NCBI GenBank assembly: GCA_038093975.1
Contig: JBBPTG010000004.1
Span: 248,001-312,000 of the forward strand
DNA length: 64,000 nt
Direction of reading: 5' to 3'
Source: Chalciporus piperatus
Taxonomy: Eukaryota > Basidiomycota > Agaricomycetes > Boletales > Boletaceae
Shown here: positions 1 through 10,062 of the stretch, one piece after another
Layout of the letters: each line of letters starts with the position of its first letter
Position numbering within the stretch: the first letter of the stretch is position 1
Program-made: the position numbers and the translations under genes
The notes under the pieces: model-generated
Seen by the model: only the letters and a program-made list of their open reading frames with translations
What the model was told of the DNA's origin: nothing
The model's database searches: none

Positions 1-615
1 CCAGTGACCCCGCTCTCGCTCCCCGCACTCATGACCGATGGCACCACCTCTCAGTCCGAGTTCTTGGACGTCCGTCCGAAGGAGAGCGTGCCGAAACGGA
101 GCAAATCCATGATCGAGAACTTCCGTGGCCTTTTTGTCCCTCGATCAGCATCGCCGACCTCTGGCCTGACGCAAGAGTCATCCATGAGAAGCTCGGCGTC
201 TAATTCGCGTTTGTTGAGGTGGTGGTCTAGAGAATCACTTCGTCGCAGGGTTCGCAGTGCTCCGGACGTTCGTGGCGAAGAATTACCTTCCGCGCTTACA
301 ACGCAGTCCTTGAACGTGTCAGTGGCCTCACGACCATCGCTTGCGACCTCAGATCGACTGTATTCCCAGCCTGACCTTCAGTTCCTTGCACCTTCTCCTT
401 CAGAGTTCGGAGTTGAAGACCCTACTCCACAAAAGAAGGGTGTCTCCTCCTCTTCGCGCGGCCCTCGGCGCCGCTGGACCTCTTCTGCATTGTCGTCAGC
501 AGCGCGCGACGAAGGCTCGATGCCCACTCGTGCGCGGATACGACGAAATCTCTCATTTATGAATAGATTCACCCCCGTCACCCCAAGCACTGTCTCACAG
601 CATTCAGGATCATGA
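1..615 (+). CDS. C-terminal part of an unidentified serine/arginine-rich protein (5' end outside the window)
   Basis: An open frame enters from the left edge and ends at a TGA at 613-615; about 204 residues are visible. The sequence is rich in Ser, Arg and Pro with no recognisable fold. Basic stretches such as RSKSMIENFRG and WWSRESLRRRVRSAPD could be phosphorylated linker or 14-3-3-type sites, but that is a guess. It looks like the disordered tail of a larger signalling or cytoskeletal protein. It is separated from the downstream RhoGEF by its own stop and 386 bp, so I treat it as a distinct gene. No function is assigned. Confidence 0.6.
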   Translation, partial: PVTPLSLPALMTDGTTSQSEFLDVRPKESVPKRSKSMIENFRGLFVPRSASPTSGLTQESSMRSSASNSRLLRWWSRESLRRRVRSAPDVRGEELPSALTTQSLNVSVASRPSLATSDRLYSQPDLQFLAPSPSEFGVEDPTPQKKGVSSSSRGPRRRWTSSALSSAARDEGSMPTRARIRRNLSFMNRFTPVTPSTVSQHSGS

Positions 616-1001
616 TTATACACCACACATTGGAGCGGATCGTTTCTGATTTTAGATACTACTAGTAATCACTTGGAGCAACTTTGTACATTTACATGCA
701 TACTCATCGACGTTCTCGCATCATTCCCCGGATTCTGGCCCAGTCACGAAGTCTCGCGTAATTTCTAGTCTTATCATGATTGCATTTCTCGCTGTGGAGC
801 CTTTGTCTTCCGTGTCCCAACATTCCTTGCGGCTTTGAGCGTCTAAGCTTATAAGGCTCTAACTTAAGCGTAATATCAGAGTAACCTCGATCACGTGACA
901 GACGCGTGCCAAGAACGTCCAACTAACTAAGTTATCCCTTACCGTTACTCTCAGAGCGACCTACCCTCAAACTACACCGTACTGAGGACTGATGAAGATC
1001 G
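616..1001. other. Intergenic region before the RhoGEF gene
   Basis: 386 bp without a supported gene. It holds the 3' flank of the first gene and the presumed promoter of the RhoGEF. At 658-667 it contains the decamer ACTACTAGTA, which recurs in both PheRS promoters further right. The only open frame, on the minus strand (704-922), has no domain and no intron logic. Confidence 0.5.
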
Positions 1002-4000
1002 ATGGCACTCAATAACTCTCCTCGCAAAGTACCCCTTTCCAGTGGCGACGGTACAACCCCTCGGAAACGTGGAGATGGTACCATCACGAAACGCGTATTC
1101 TATTGTGGAGTCGTAGTCGAGGGCTGCGAGGGGGGGAAGCGACTTCCTGATGGTGAGTTGAAACGCTGTCAATTCGTGCCAGTTCTTGACAATTTCTTGA
1201 AGATATACAGGACTTGGTACTCTCGCTTGGCGACCCATGGCTCGGCCAGGACGATGACAAGATACTGCCCTCTGCCACCGAGACCTCACTCTCACAACAA
1301 GCAGTGAGTCAAGTTTCCGACATGCTCGCCCAAAAGCGCTGACGCACCTCGTTCAAGGGCGACTTGCAGCGCAAACGATCGATGACAGACACCTCCGCAT
1401 TGGCAGAAGTCGTCAACGAACTTGTAACCACCGAGCGGTCGTACGTCAAGCGCCTTCGAACTCTCAAGGACGAATATGCAGATCCGCTACGAGAATTCTC
1501 GAAACTCAAGAGCACTGCGATATTGCCCCCTTACGAGGCCAAGACACTCTTTGGGAACATCGATGTTCTGTTACCTGTAAACGAGGCGTTCTTGGCGGAT
1601 TTGGAGAAGATGGTCACCACTGGTGGCTCTCGGAACGTAGGAGACGTTGCGCTCCGACATTTTAAAGACCTCAGGGGCTTCGAACATTATAAGCAATATT
1701 ATGCGAAGCGGGAAGAGGCGCAATCTATCTTCGAGCGTGAGATGATGAAGAAATCTTCAGGATTTGCGGCATATATTGATGTGAATGATCCTCTGTGATG
1801 TACCATGGACTCTCGACTGACACGCTTCTTATTGCAGAGAATCAAATATTCAAACGCAGTATCGAGAAATCGAGTCGGGCTTCGCGAACTACTGATGGAC
1901 CCCGTACAACGGATACCGCGATATACGCTTCTCTTCCGCACCATGATTAAATACATGGGACCAGACGATCCTCAGCGCGCAAAGTTGATCGAGGCGGACG
2001 AGATAGCTAGCAAAATTGCGCTCGCGGAGACGGACGACCACACCCGACGAGCGGCAGTGATGTACTGTCTGAGCGCAACCATCGACGGGTTTCCAGCTGG
2101 CCTGATATCGAACTCGCGACGGTTCATTGATTGTATCGATGTTGAGGATATCATCGTGGACGGTCCGCCGGGAGCATCTTCGTCATCAACGAGCGTCTCA
2201 GCATTATCACTGCATTGCAGTCTGTTCTTGTTCGATGACAAGCTTATGATCGTAAAACGACCGGGAAATGGGGAGAAGAGTGGACGTTCGTTGTCTGGCT
2301 TGGATGAGGTAGAGAAGTTGGCCAAAACTGGTGGACTGCCTATGGGAATGAAGAAGAGCGGCATGAGCTGCAAAGGCGTGTTTGACCTCTGTGACATCGT
2401 CGCCGCTGATGTCGGGGATGCCGGTAAGTATTTGTAATTTTCTGACCGTGCATTAGCTGAGCTTCGTGTCGTCAAGAATTTCATGTGTACCTCGAAAACC
2501 CTCCGCAGGATCAGGGCGATAGGTGGTCGGGTCGACCATTCCGTTCGCTTTCAACCGTCTTCCCCCCTTCTCCCATTAACCTCGACCCCACACGGACAGT
2601 AATCGAGAAGGAAAGGTTTTTGGGAAACCTGTGGTCAGCTCAGGCCAAGTACAGAACTAGGGCGGGCCAATCCGTGGTGTTGTGTTCGGATGAGAGGGAG
2701 GTTGAAGTCAGGGGTGGGCGAACTACCGTGGCTCGCACGTATTTCAACGTCTATCAGCGGACAGCGTTTTTGCAAGAAAGCAAGAAGGTTGCATTTTTTC
2801 TTTCCTTTTGCCATGTGGCAAGAAACTCACGATTTCCATCAGACAAAGATCGTCATGCACATCGATTCTCAGGGAACTGCAGATCCGCTGCCTTTTGGTT
2901 TGGAAGCTCCCCCGTATGTGATTGTACGAGTTCACCCGATGGCTGGGGAGATATCCCGGTATTCAGTCTCCTCGAGTCACCCGAACGACGATCCTGAAGA
3001 AGAGATAGTACAAACATCGAGAATACCGGGACGAATCGTGCAAACGAGTAAATCCCCTATAATCATCCTCTGATTGTTCTCTGACGTTTCGTTTGATAGT
3101 TCAGCAATATGGCCTCTTCAAATTCCGCACTGGGAATGATTCTCGCCCGGCAACGCCAACAGCGACCACAAGGTCGCGAGCGCATATATTCGGTCTGGAT
3201 GCAATATCCAGGAATCTCTTCAACTCTCGACCAGGTTCCTCGAAAGGTGATCTATTTGGCTCAACCATTGGTAGCCACCGCCGGACGAAATCCACGGCCA
3301 GTCGGTCGTCTGGGTACACACAGACCACGACTACAGCAGATGGCAGTCTTGCAAAATTCTCGTATCGCTCAGGGTCAACCACCACTGCTGCTACGTCTTT
3401 GATGACTGGAGACGATGATTCGTTCTCAGTGAACAGGTCGTCGAGCTCTCGCAAAAAGCTAATCAAACGAGGTCGCTCCCCCGCCAGCGGCCAATCATCT
3501 CCCCAACATGTATCTGCATCAATTTCACGATCCTCTTCGCATGACCAACTTGACGAAGGAGAAGTCGAAGAATTGCTTGGTAGTGAGACGAGACTTGACC
3601 ACTCAGATCCTGACCTGACTATGCGCCTTGAAATCGCGAGACGAAATAGCAAAAGCCAACATGGCAAGTATACCTCCGCGCCTACGATGGAGAGATCAAT
3701 GGAAGATACAATACACGAAGGTAAACTTTCCGGGTTACCTCGACTTCAGGCGAACTGAATTGATTCTACAGAGGAGCTACCCCAACTGCGGCCAGCGTCG
3801 CGCGCATCCAGAGCGGGGGAGAATCGTTCATCGGATTCCCGGCGCGCTTCGCGTTCACCCGCAAGGGGACTCCCCGTACCATCACACCCGGACGCGCAAC
3901 CGTCTGCGGAACATCGTCGATTTGGACCACGAAGTCCTTCTCCCCTCCCTCCACCCAGTCCAGCACTTTCGGCGCCTTGGGAACTTCCTTCGATGGACGC

Positions 4001-5455
4001 GGAACTCTCCATGGAGGCTGACACCTTCTACGACGTTGAACAATCCACGATCGAAGATCAATCTCCGTCTCCTCTTCCTCGAAGTAAACGACAAACATTT
4101 GAGCCCTCCAGTCACGTCGACAGTACCCCCAAAGCAGTCAATGGCACCCCTACACCTTTCAGTAACATTGAACCCCTCTCCATCAAGAAGAAATCCTCAA
4201 CTCGTTCTGCGCACAGTCCTTACACGCCGACCAGGAAATACAGGGCATCTCCACTTTCGAAGACCACGGGAAGGATTGTTTCACCTCGCAGAGTGTCACC
4301 GCAAACCTCCAAAATACCGCGTCTCTCCTTGTCCTCACATTCAATCGTTGAACATGTAGATCATTTACTCCAGTTGGTAGTCTTGGCCAGAGACGAGGTT
4401 TGACATGTTTTCGTGTGCCATGCGCTGTTTTGCTCACTAGCTCTCTAGGTCGAAGGATCCCACCGCGCAGTTAAGCGGATGAAGTTTGATATCAGTGAGC
4501 TCCGTTCGAACTCGAACAATAGCCCTGTCGACTCGTGGAGGTCTTCATCCCCTGACAAGTCGACTGCACGTACTCCCCTGAGACCTAACGGACCGCCAGT
4601 CGTAGGTGTTCGGCTGTCAACCTGGCTGGCATATTGACAAGCTTCTTGTACATAGACCAAGGAGGCACAGCAAAGGCTGGAGGAGATGCGTCAGCTCATA
4701 GGTAGACGACAAGCTGATGGTCCAATGACCCCTCGTAATCGGCCACGAAGTTTCGTGGCAGAGAGCCCGACGCCGAGTACATCTGAGACGATCAATCCTG
4801 CCGTTCTGAGCCGCCTAGAGGAATCACTAGCAGATGCCGACCAGAGTATAGTTCGCGTAGTGTCCCACCACGAGATTCTTCGAAATACCTTTGAACAGTA
4901 TATGCTCGAGATCAAGGAGGTAAGCTTGGGTACTTGCACGAAATCTATTGATCGACGTTCTCTCTAGAAAGCAGCAGAACTCGATAAAACGCGACTGGAA
5001 CTACAGAACACCAAGCGTCAGTGTGAGCTCGTCAAGAGTTTGTTAGCAGATGCTACAGCCGAAAAGGAGATCATGTACGAGGTTAGTGCCTATGATGATC
5101 CCGTCAACCAGCGTAGCCAACATGAATCTCCACCTAGGCATTTAATGAAGAGCTTGATGCGATGTACAACGATGCCAACTTACCTCACGATGAAGCTTGG
5201 GAGTCGATGACACAGGATCTATGCCGGACGAAGGAGTCGCGGAATACTCTGAGCAAAGAGAACTCGTAAGCCGGCTTTCACCCTGATGCTTCTGCGTTGT
5301 TGACTCGTTCACGAATTCCACAGAGAGCTGAAGCGAAAGGTCGCGGAAATGGAGTCCGAGAAAGAAGAGTGAGTCTCCTTCCTCCATGTTCCTTCATACT
5401 TGACCTCGTTTTTAGGTGGGCTGCCTTGCTACGGACTCGTGGGCTAATATCATGA
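1002..5455 (+). CDS. Rho-family guanine nucleotide exchange factor (DH domain, PH-like module, coiled-coil C-terminus)
   Basis: Activates Rho/Cdc42-type GTPases by nucleotide exchange, presumably at sites of polarised growth or septation. The ATG at 1002 opens an exon joined across introns (for example 1153-1202) to the DH domain, which starts near 1375. DH landmarks are visible: LVTTERSYVKRLRTL (CR1 region) and LLMDPVQRIPRYTLLF (CR3). A diverged PH-like region follows (LHCSLFLFDDKLMIV, then GVFDLCDIVAADVGDA) and runs to about 3060. The rest is Ser/Pro-rich and ends in coiled coil (from about 4690) with last residues LLRTRGLIS before TGA. I count about 12 introns and roughly 1,250 residues. 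The order resembles fungal Bud3/Gef-type exchange factors, but the exact orthologue is not certain. A split into two genes around 3750-4650 cannot be excluded; frame continuity across introns argues against it. Confidence 0.8.
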
Positions 5456-5701
5456 CATGTCTTCCGATCTCTTTGTCATTTTTTTGCATTCATTTCTGCT
5501 TCCCATTGTTGTTTATATACTCACTCCCCTGCAATCCCCGCAGCTGGACTGCAACAGCAATCGAAATATCACACTCTCTGTCTCACCTGTCGTTGCGCTG
5601 CCAGCGCTGCGAGTTTTTGTCGCTTCAAAGGAGAAGGTAAGCTCGCATATGTAACCTGCCCAGTGCCTTTCAGTTCGGTAGGCACAGCAGGAGCTTCGTC
5701 A

Positions 5702-7001
5702 TCAAGGTCCGCATATCTTCAGGAATTTCTGGTACCAGAGGGCTGGAGGCCCTTCAGAAACAGAACTTGTATGCAAGCAGTCACCAACTTACCTATTCGT
5801 GGCTGCAACCGAGCCATCGTCGTTCATGAAGCTATCTTCATCGCTGTCATCTTGTGCGATGTCTATCTCGCCGACGTCCATGGATGTCCACTGCTGGAAA
5901 ATCTCTAACAACAGGTCCCACTGCTGTTCCGCGGTATGTGTGATTATTTCACAATCCTCACGCAGATAGATCTCACGGCAGTGAGGACATTGGACTGATG
6001 GTGTCCGAGTGTCGACTGAGCTGCTCGTGCCGTCGCCCAGTCGTTCAAAACATCCGACACAGACAGGGTGTCGGCACGGTAGGCTGGATTTCAAAGATGA
6101 GATTCATATAGAGTTTGCAGGGTTTATTCGGTCCGACCTATAACACTTGTTTACCCCCATTTCGTCTATGCAAACAGCGCATTCTTCTCCTTCTGCAAGC
6201 GTATTCGTGTCCACGTAGTCGCATAGGCGTCGCAATAGCTGTACAAGATGTGTAAGGCCTCTCATATTTGCTGAGCAAAATATCTACCTGAATAGCGTTC
6301 TGGCCAAGGTTTGCAGCTTCCTGATTTACAGCTTCGTCCTGATCATCAGCTAGGTCTTTTGCATCTTGTCCTACTTCTTTGGCGCGAAGCTTGGTAGAAT
6401 CAGGGTAAGATCACCTTGAAGCGGAATAGAGAGTGCACCTTCTCTATGGTACGCTTGTCTTTCCCCCGTGCCTATGCCGTTTGCGTCAACCGCACGCGTT
6501 CACTATGAGCGAAGACCTACGGTCTTTAACTCTTTAATCGTACTTTCCAGTACCCGGATTCGACGTTGAAGAGAAACTTTATCTTTCTGTGCCGAGGGAC
6601 CAGACGTTGCCTCTGGTTCGGGTCCATTGGCCGTATGTTGTTGGGCCAGTAGCAACTCAGCTCTGAGGTCGGCGTTCTCCCGGACGAGAGATTGGATCCG
6701 TGTCAGCAACTTCTTGACGCCCTGCCCTGCAGAGGTCAGACTGGCCTAGATGATCACAGTTGTCAGTGTCTTTGAGCCTCCAGGGTAAATTGTGTATACC
6801 ACGATGGACGGTCCTAATTCCACCTCAGGTTGAGGGTCTCTTGAGCTTGACGCATCCAGGGCGTTATCACGGTGTTCATTACTCAGGGCTGACTACCAGT
6901 TGAGTGCAAGTTCTCCATATTAATGACTACTCACTACTACTATTGTCCCCTTTCCTGTGTTTCGCAGCCAGCCTGCGTGCAGATTGCCTCGTGTTTCGCA
7001 T
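5702..7001 (-). CDS. Coiled-coil RING-finger protein, putative E3 ubiquitin ligase
   Basis: The ATG at 7001 gives a basic N-terminus (MRNTRQSARRLAAKHRKG). A coiled coil follows around 6710-6510 (TRIQSLVRENADLRAELLLA; QRRIRVLESTIKELK), then a second helical stretch near 6380-6290. The C-terminal RING begins CAVC at about 6190, continues LPCRHPVCVGCF after an intron, and closes with CPHC near 5970. Cys/His spacing fits a C3HC4 RING that recruits an E2 enzyme. An acidic tail (DIAQDDSDEDS) follows. The last intron and the stop near 5702 are my best reading; the frame could instead stop at 5789. I recognise no orthologue beyond the RING. It is divergent from the tRNA-His and tRNase Z genes. Confidence 0.7.
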
Positions 7002-7094
7002 GAGGACTGAATGGAGTCTAGGAAAGAATAGACCCGCGAGGTGCATGGCCTTCTGAATTATTCATATGATACCATGCGGTTCCGACTTTAACAA

Positions 7095-7177
7095 GTCCTT
7101 GTCGATTAGTGGTTAAATCGCCACGTTGTGGATTGCACAAGACCGTGGCGCCGCAGGTTCAATTCCTGCCAGGGACA
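7095..7177 (+). tRNA. tRNA-His (anticodon GTG) with an 11-nt intron
   Basis: Full cloverleaf. Acceptor stem GTCCTTG (7095-7101) pairs with CAGGGAC (7170-7176), discriminator A at 7177. D-stem GATT/AATC (7104-7107 and 7116-7119). Anticodon stem CCACG/CGTGG (7121-7125 and 7144-7148), anticodon GTG at 7128-7130. T-arm GCAGG-TTCAATT-CCTGC (7153-7169) also supplies a good B box. An 11-nt intron at 7132-7142 sits at the canonical 37/38 position. Its CACAA (7136-7140) is complementary to UUGUG of the anticodon loop (7126-7130), the anticodon-intron pairing expected of eukaryotic pre-tRNAs. No G-1 is encoded, consistent with post-transcriptional addition by Thg1. Confidence 0.95.
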
Positions 7178-7180
7178 TTC

Positions 7181-7193
7181 TTTTTCCCTTTTT
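7181..7193 (+). terminator. RNA polymerase III terminator of tRNA-His, with back-up
   Basis: A run of five T (7181-7185) begins four bases after the discriminator base, and a second T5 lies at 7189-7193. T4 or longer on the coding strand is the usual Pol III stop. Confidence 0.75.
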
Positions 7194-7290
7194 GTCAGAC
7201 GTGCGTTATTGCTCCAATCTTGTGGCAACTATTCTTGTCGAGTCACCTTCACTTGGTTGGCAAGTCATCGATTCATCATCGTCTTCAACA

Positions 7291-8565
7291 ATGGCTGTCC
7301 GGAGGAGTCTTGGAACAATCGAACTGTGCTTTCTAGGAACTGCTTCTTCACAACCGTCGTCTACAAGGAATCATTCTGCGACCGCATTACGCCTGGGCGG
7401 AGATGTATGGTTATTCGATTGTGGAGAAGCGACTCAGCATCGCGTTCAGAAAAGCACAATAAAGATGGGAAAGATCAAGAAAATATTCATCACCCATACC
7501 CATGGTTCGCTGGATCGTCTCGATACTCCCTTCTCCGATAACTAACTCACCTCGAACGCACAGGTGATCATATCTTTGGTGTATTGCCCATGATGGCATC
7601 CATTTCCAACGGAGCAGGGGGCACTGTCGACGACTTAGAAGATCCCCGGACACAAAGTCAGTATAATGTTCACGCCAAGGTTGGTCAATCGTAAATCCTT
7701 CTGCCACCAAGGCTCATGACCTCTACAGCCGCTAGAGATCTATGGACCTCTCGGAACACGCGCATACATTCGTTCCGGTCTCACCTACACACACTCTCTC
7801 TTAGGAGCCCCATACGTCGTCCACGAACTCCGCTTTCCGAACGATCCTGACGGTGATCACATCAAAATGCCCTGTCATACATCTGAACTACCAAGCGGCC
7901 GTAACATACCCCTGATCGACGGAGTTTGGAAAGACATCTTCAAGGATGATCTTGTCGCCGTCTCCGCAGCCCCCATCCTGCATTCAGTCCCCTGTGTTGG
8001 ATATGTCATTGAGGAAGCCCCGGTTCCGGGGAAGATAGATCCCCAGATGTATATCCCAATCATCCAACGGGCCAAGATGCCGATGTCGCTAATGAGTCGT
8101 TTGCAACAAGGAGAAAGAGTCGAGCTATTCGATGGGACTGTTCTACAAGGTCCCCCTCGCTGTCCAGGCCGGAAAATCGTAATCCTGGGGGACACGTATG
8201 ACCCAAGCGCAATCGCAGATATAGCCTCTTCACCCGACTTGCTGGTTCATGAAGCGACAAATGCTCATCTTCCCGGCATAGATCCCAACACTAAACCAAC
8301 CGACACTATCGAGAGTGTCCAGACACGAGCAAAGTCCAGGGGTCACTCGACTCCACAGATGGCTGGGGCGTTTGCCAACAGGATTGGAGCGCGAAGACTG
8401 GTCTTAAATCATTTTTCACCCAGGTATCCTGGGAACGATGACGAGAATGTGGAAGCAAAGACCATAATGGAGGCCATAGCAAACTTAGCGAGGGAGCATT
8501 TCCAGGGGGAGATTCATTGCGCCAGAGACCTAATGACAATAGACGTGAACTTTGCCACAACATAA
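7291..8565 (+). CDS. Short-form tRNase Z (RNase Z, ELAC1-like; metallo-beta-lactamase fold)
   Basis: Endonuclease that removes the 3' trailer of pre-tRNA; the animal short form ELAC1 instead repairs tRNAs cut during ribosome quality control. About 388 residues in three exons. The HTHGDH zinc motif (about residues 69-74) is split by the first intron and restored exactly by splicing. Further signatures: FLGTASSQP near the N-terminus, FDCGEATQHR, HSVPCVGYVI, GPPRCPGRKIVILGDTYDP, VHEAT, GHSTPQMA and LNHFSPRYPG. All expected metal ligands appear present. Length and the internal single beta-lactamase unit match the short form, not the roughly 800-residue fungal long form. The start ATG at 7291 directly precedes the conserved first strand, so no mitochondrial presequence is evident. 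It begins 114 bp after a tRNA gene and ends 19 bp from the convergent THO7 stop. Confidence 0.93.
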
Positions 8566-8584
8566 TACAAGCATGTAATAGGCA

Positions 8585-9788
8585 TCAGTCGTCCGGCGGA
8601 TCGGACAATGCACTACTCGAATCACTCGCTTCTCCTTCCTCCAGCTCTTCTCTGGCTTTCTTCTTCACTTTCACTTGCTTCGGGTCCTCTGCTACCTCTC
8701 CCATCTCGATATCATCATCATCAGGTTGTGTAAATGGCGTCAGATCCTTTCTCGAGAGTGTATCCCTTTGCGAGGATAGAGGGGTTCCTATTTGTGAAGT
8801 CCCCTCCTTGATTGAGGTATTCAGCTTCAGCGAGAGTGGAACATCGATTGACTCGTCGTCCTCTCCGTCCTCTTTCTCAGCGACTTCACCGGATTCAATA
8901 CCCTCTACCTGCTTTTCATCATCGGCTTGTGTACTCTGGACACCTTCGTCAGTGTCGATGGATTCGGGGGCAGGGGTAGGTGCGGGAGAGGCCAGTCGCG
9001 ACGCTGTACTCTCCTTGTCTTTTCCCAGAAGGCGAAGGGAGCTGAGATCCAAAACGATGCCATCAAGGGCGGACTTTTGCCCTCTGATGATTCGTTCCTG
9101 TGTCTCGTGCTCTGAGTGAATTGCGGCCATGTCGTTCTCCAATGCGAGGATCGACCTATAAACACGACAGCGACACCTCTTAGTATGCGATGACAACGCA
9201 CTCGAGGGGGACCTTGTACGACACGTACCGTTCTAATTCTTCTCGACTGGGGAACGTGTTTATCTTTTCCGCTATCGAGTCGTACTCCATTTTCCGCCTG
9301 CGTTCCATCTGAGCGTGTTCCAGCGCGACCTTGAGTTCACCGATCTGATTTCGTAGCAAATCATGTTCCTGCTCTGAGGAGAGTCAAGTCAAGAAAACAT
9401 CCAAGCAGGCCAAGGCGACTCACCTATTCTGCGCCGTTCGCGCTGGTACTCCTCCACCTGCCTTGACTCCGCCTCGCAGACCATGAGACCCTTCTTGAGT
9501 GCCAATTCGAAAGAAGACAGTTCGATCAGGAAGGCCTCTCGTGCATCGTCAACGCTTCCGCCATGTGCTGGTTGTAGTAGTGGTTTATGTGCTAGCGAAG
9601 CGTAATTGTAGAACTTTTTGACGATGCGACGGAGAGCGCGTTCGTCATTTGTGATTCGGGTGTGTATGATTGCATCTGGGGAAGAGTGAATGGAGTGTTT
9701 CTTCAAAGGGGTCATGGCATGCACCTTCCTCCTCGGTAGACAGAGGCGGTATGGTCTGTGGTACTTCGCGTTGGGTAGCGTTTGACAT
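8585..9788 (-). CDS. tho7: THO complex subunit 7 (transcription-export complex)
   Basis: Component of the nuclear THO/TREX complex, which couples transcription elongation to mRNP assembly and export and limits R-loops. The ATG at 9788 starts MSNATQREV. After one intron the conserved ITNDERALRRIVKKFYN block appears, then the helical core: IGELKVALEHAQMERRRKME, then AEKINTFPSREELERSI, each interrupted by introns at codon-consistent positions. These match the Tho7/THOC7 family closely. The C-terminal half is acidic and Ser/Thr-rich (ending SSALSDPPDD), a tail longer than the animal protein. No catalytic residues are expected; it acts as a coiled-coil scaffold. Its 3' end abuts the convergent tRNase Z gene. 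Confidence 0.9.
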
Positions 9789-10062
9789 GTCGCCCGGAGG
9801 TGTCAACAGTGCTCGGGACAGTGGCGTGAAACGCTGAGCAAAGACGCGCAAGAGTCGTGGTTGTTGAAGGTCACGGAGGTGTTTATTGACGAGTGTACAA
9901 CGGACCCACAGCAGATACGATTGAGCGTGAAATGTCTCGCGTCTACTTAGTAGTAATACGGGACAGGCTATATACCGTTACAAAGACTTCCTACTATCGA
10001 AACAAGATAGTGAACTATGAAAACACTGTAGAAACTTTCAATTCGACTGGTCCGAGATAAAC

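Noticed and set aside
3101..3667. 188-codon open frame on the minus strand
   Set aside because: It lies antisense to the Ser/Arg-rich part of the RhoGEF, whose frame continues through introns; the opposite frame is open only because of codon bias.
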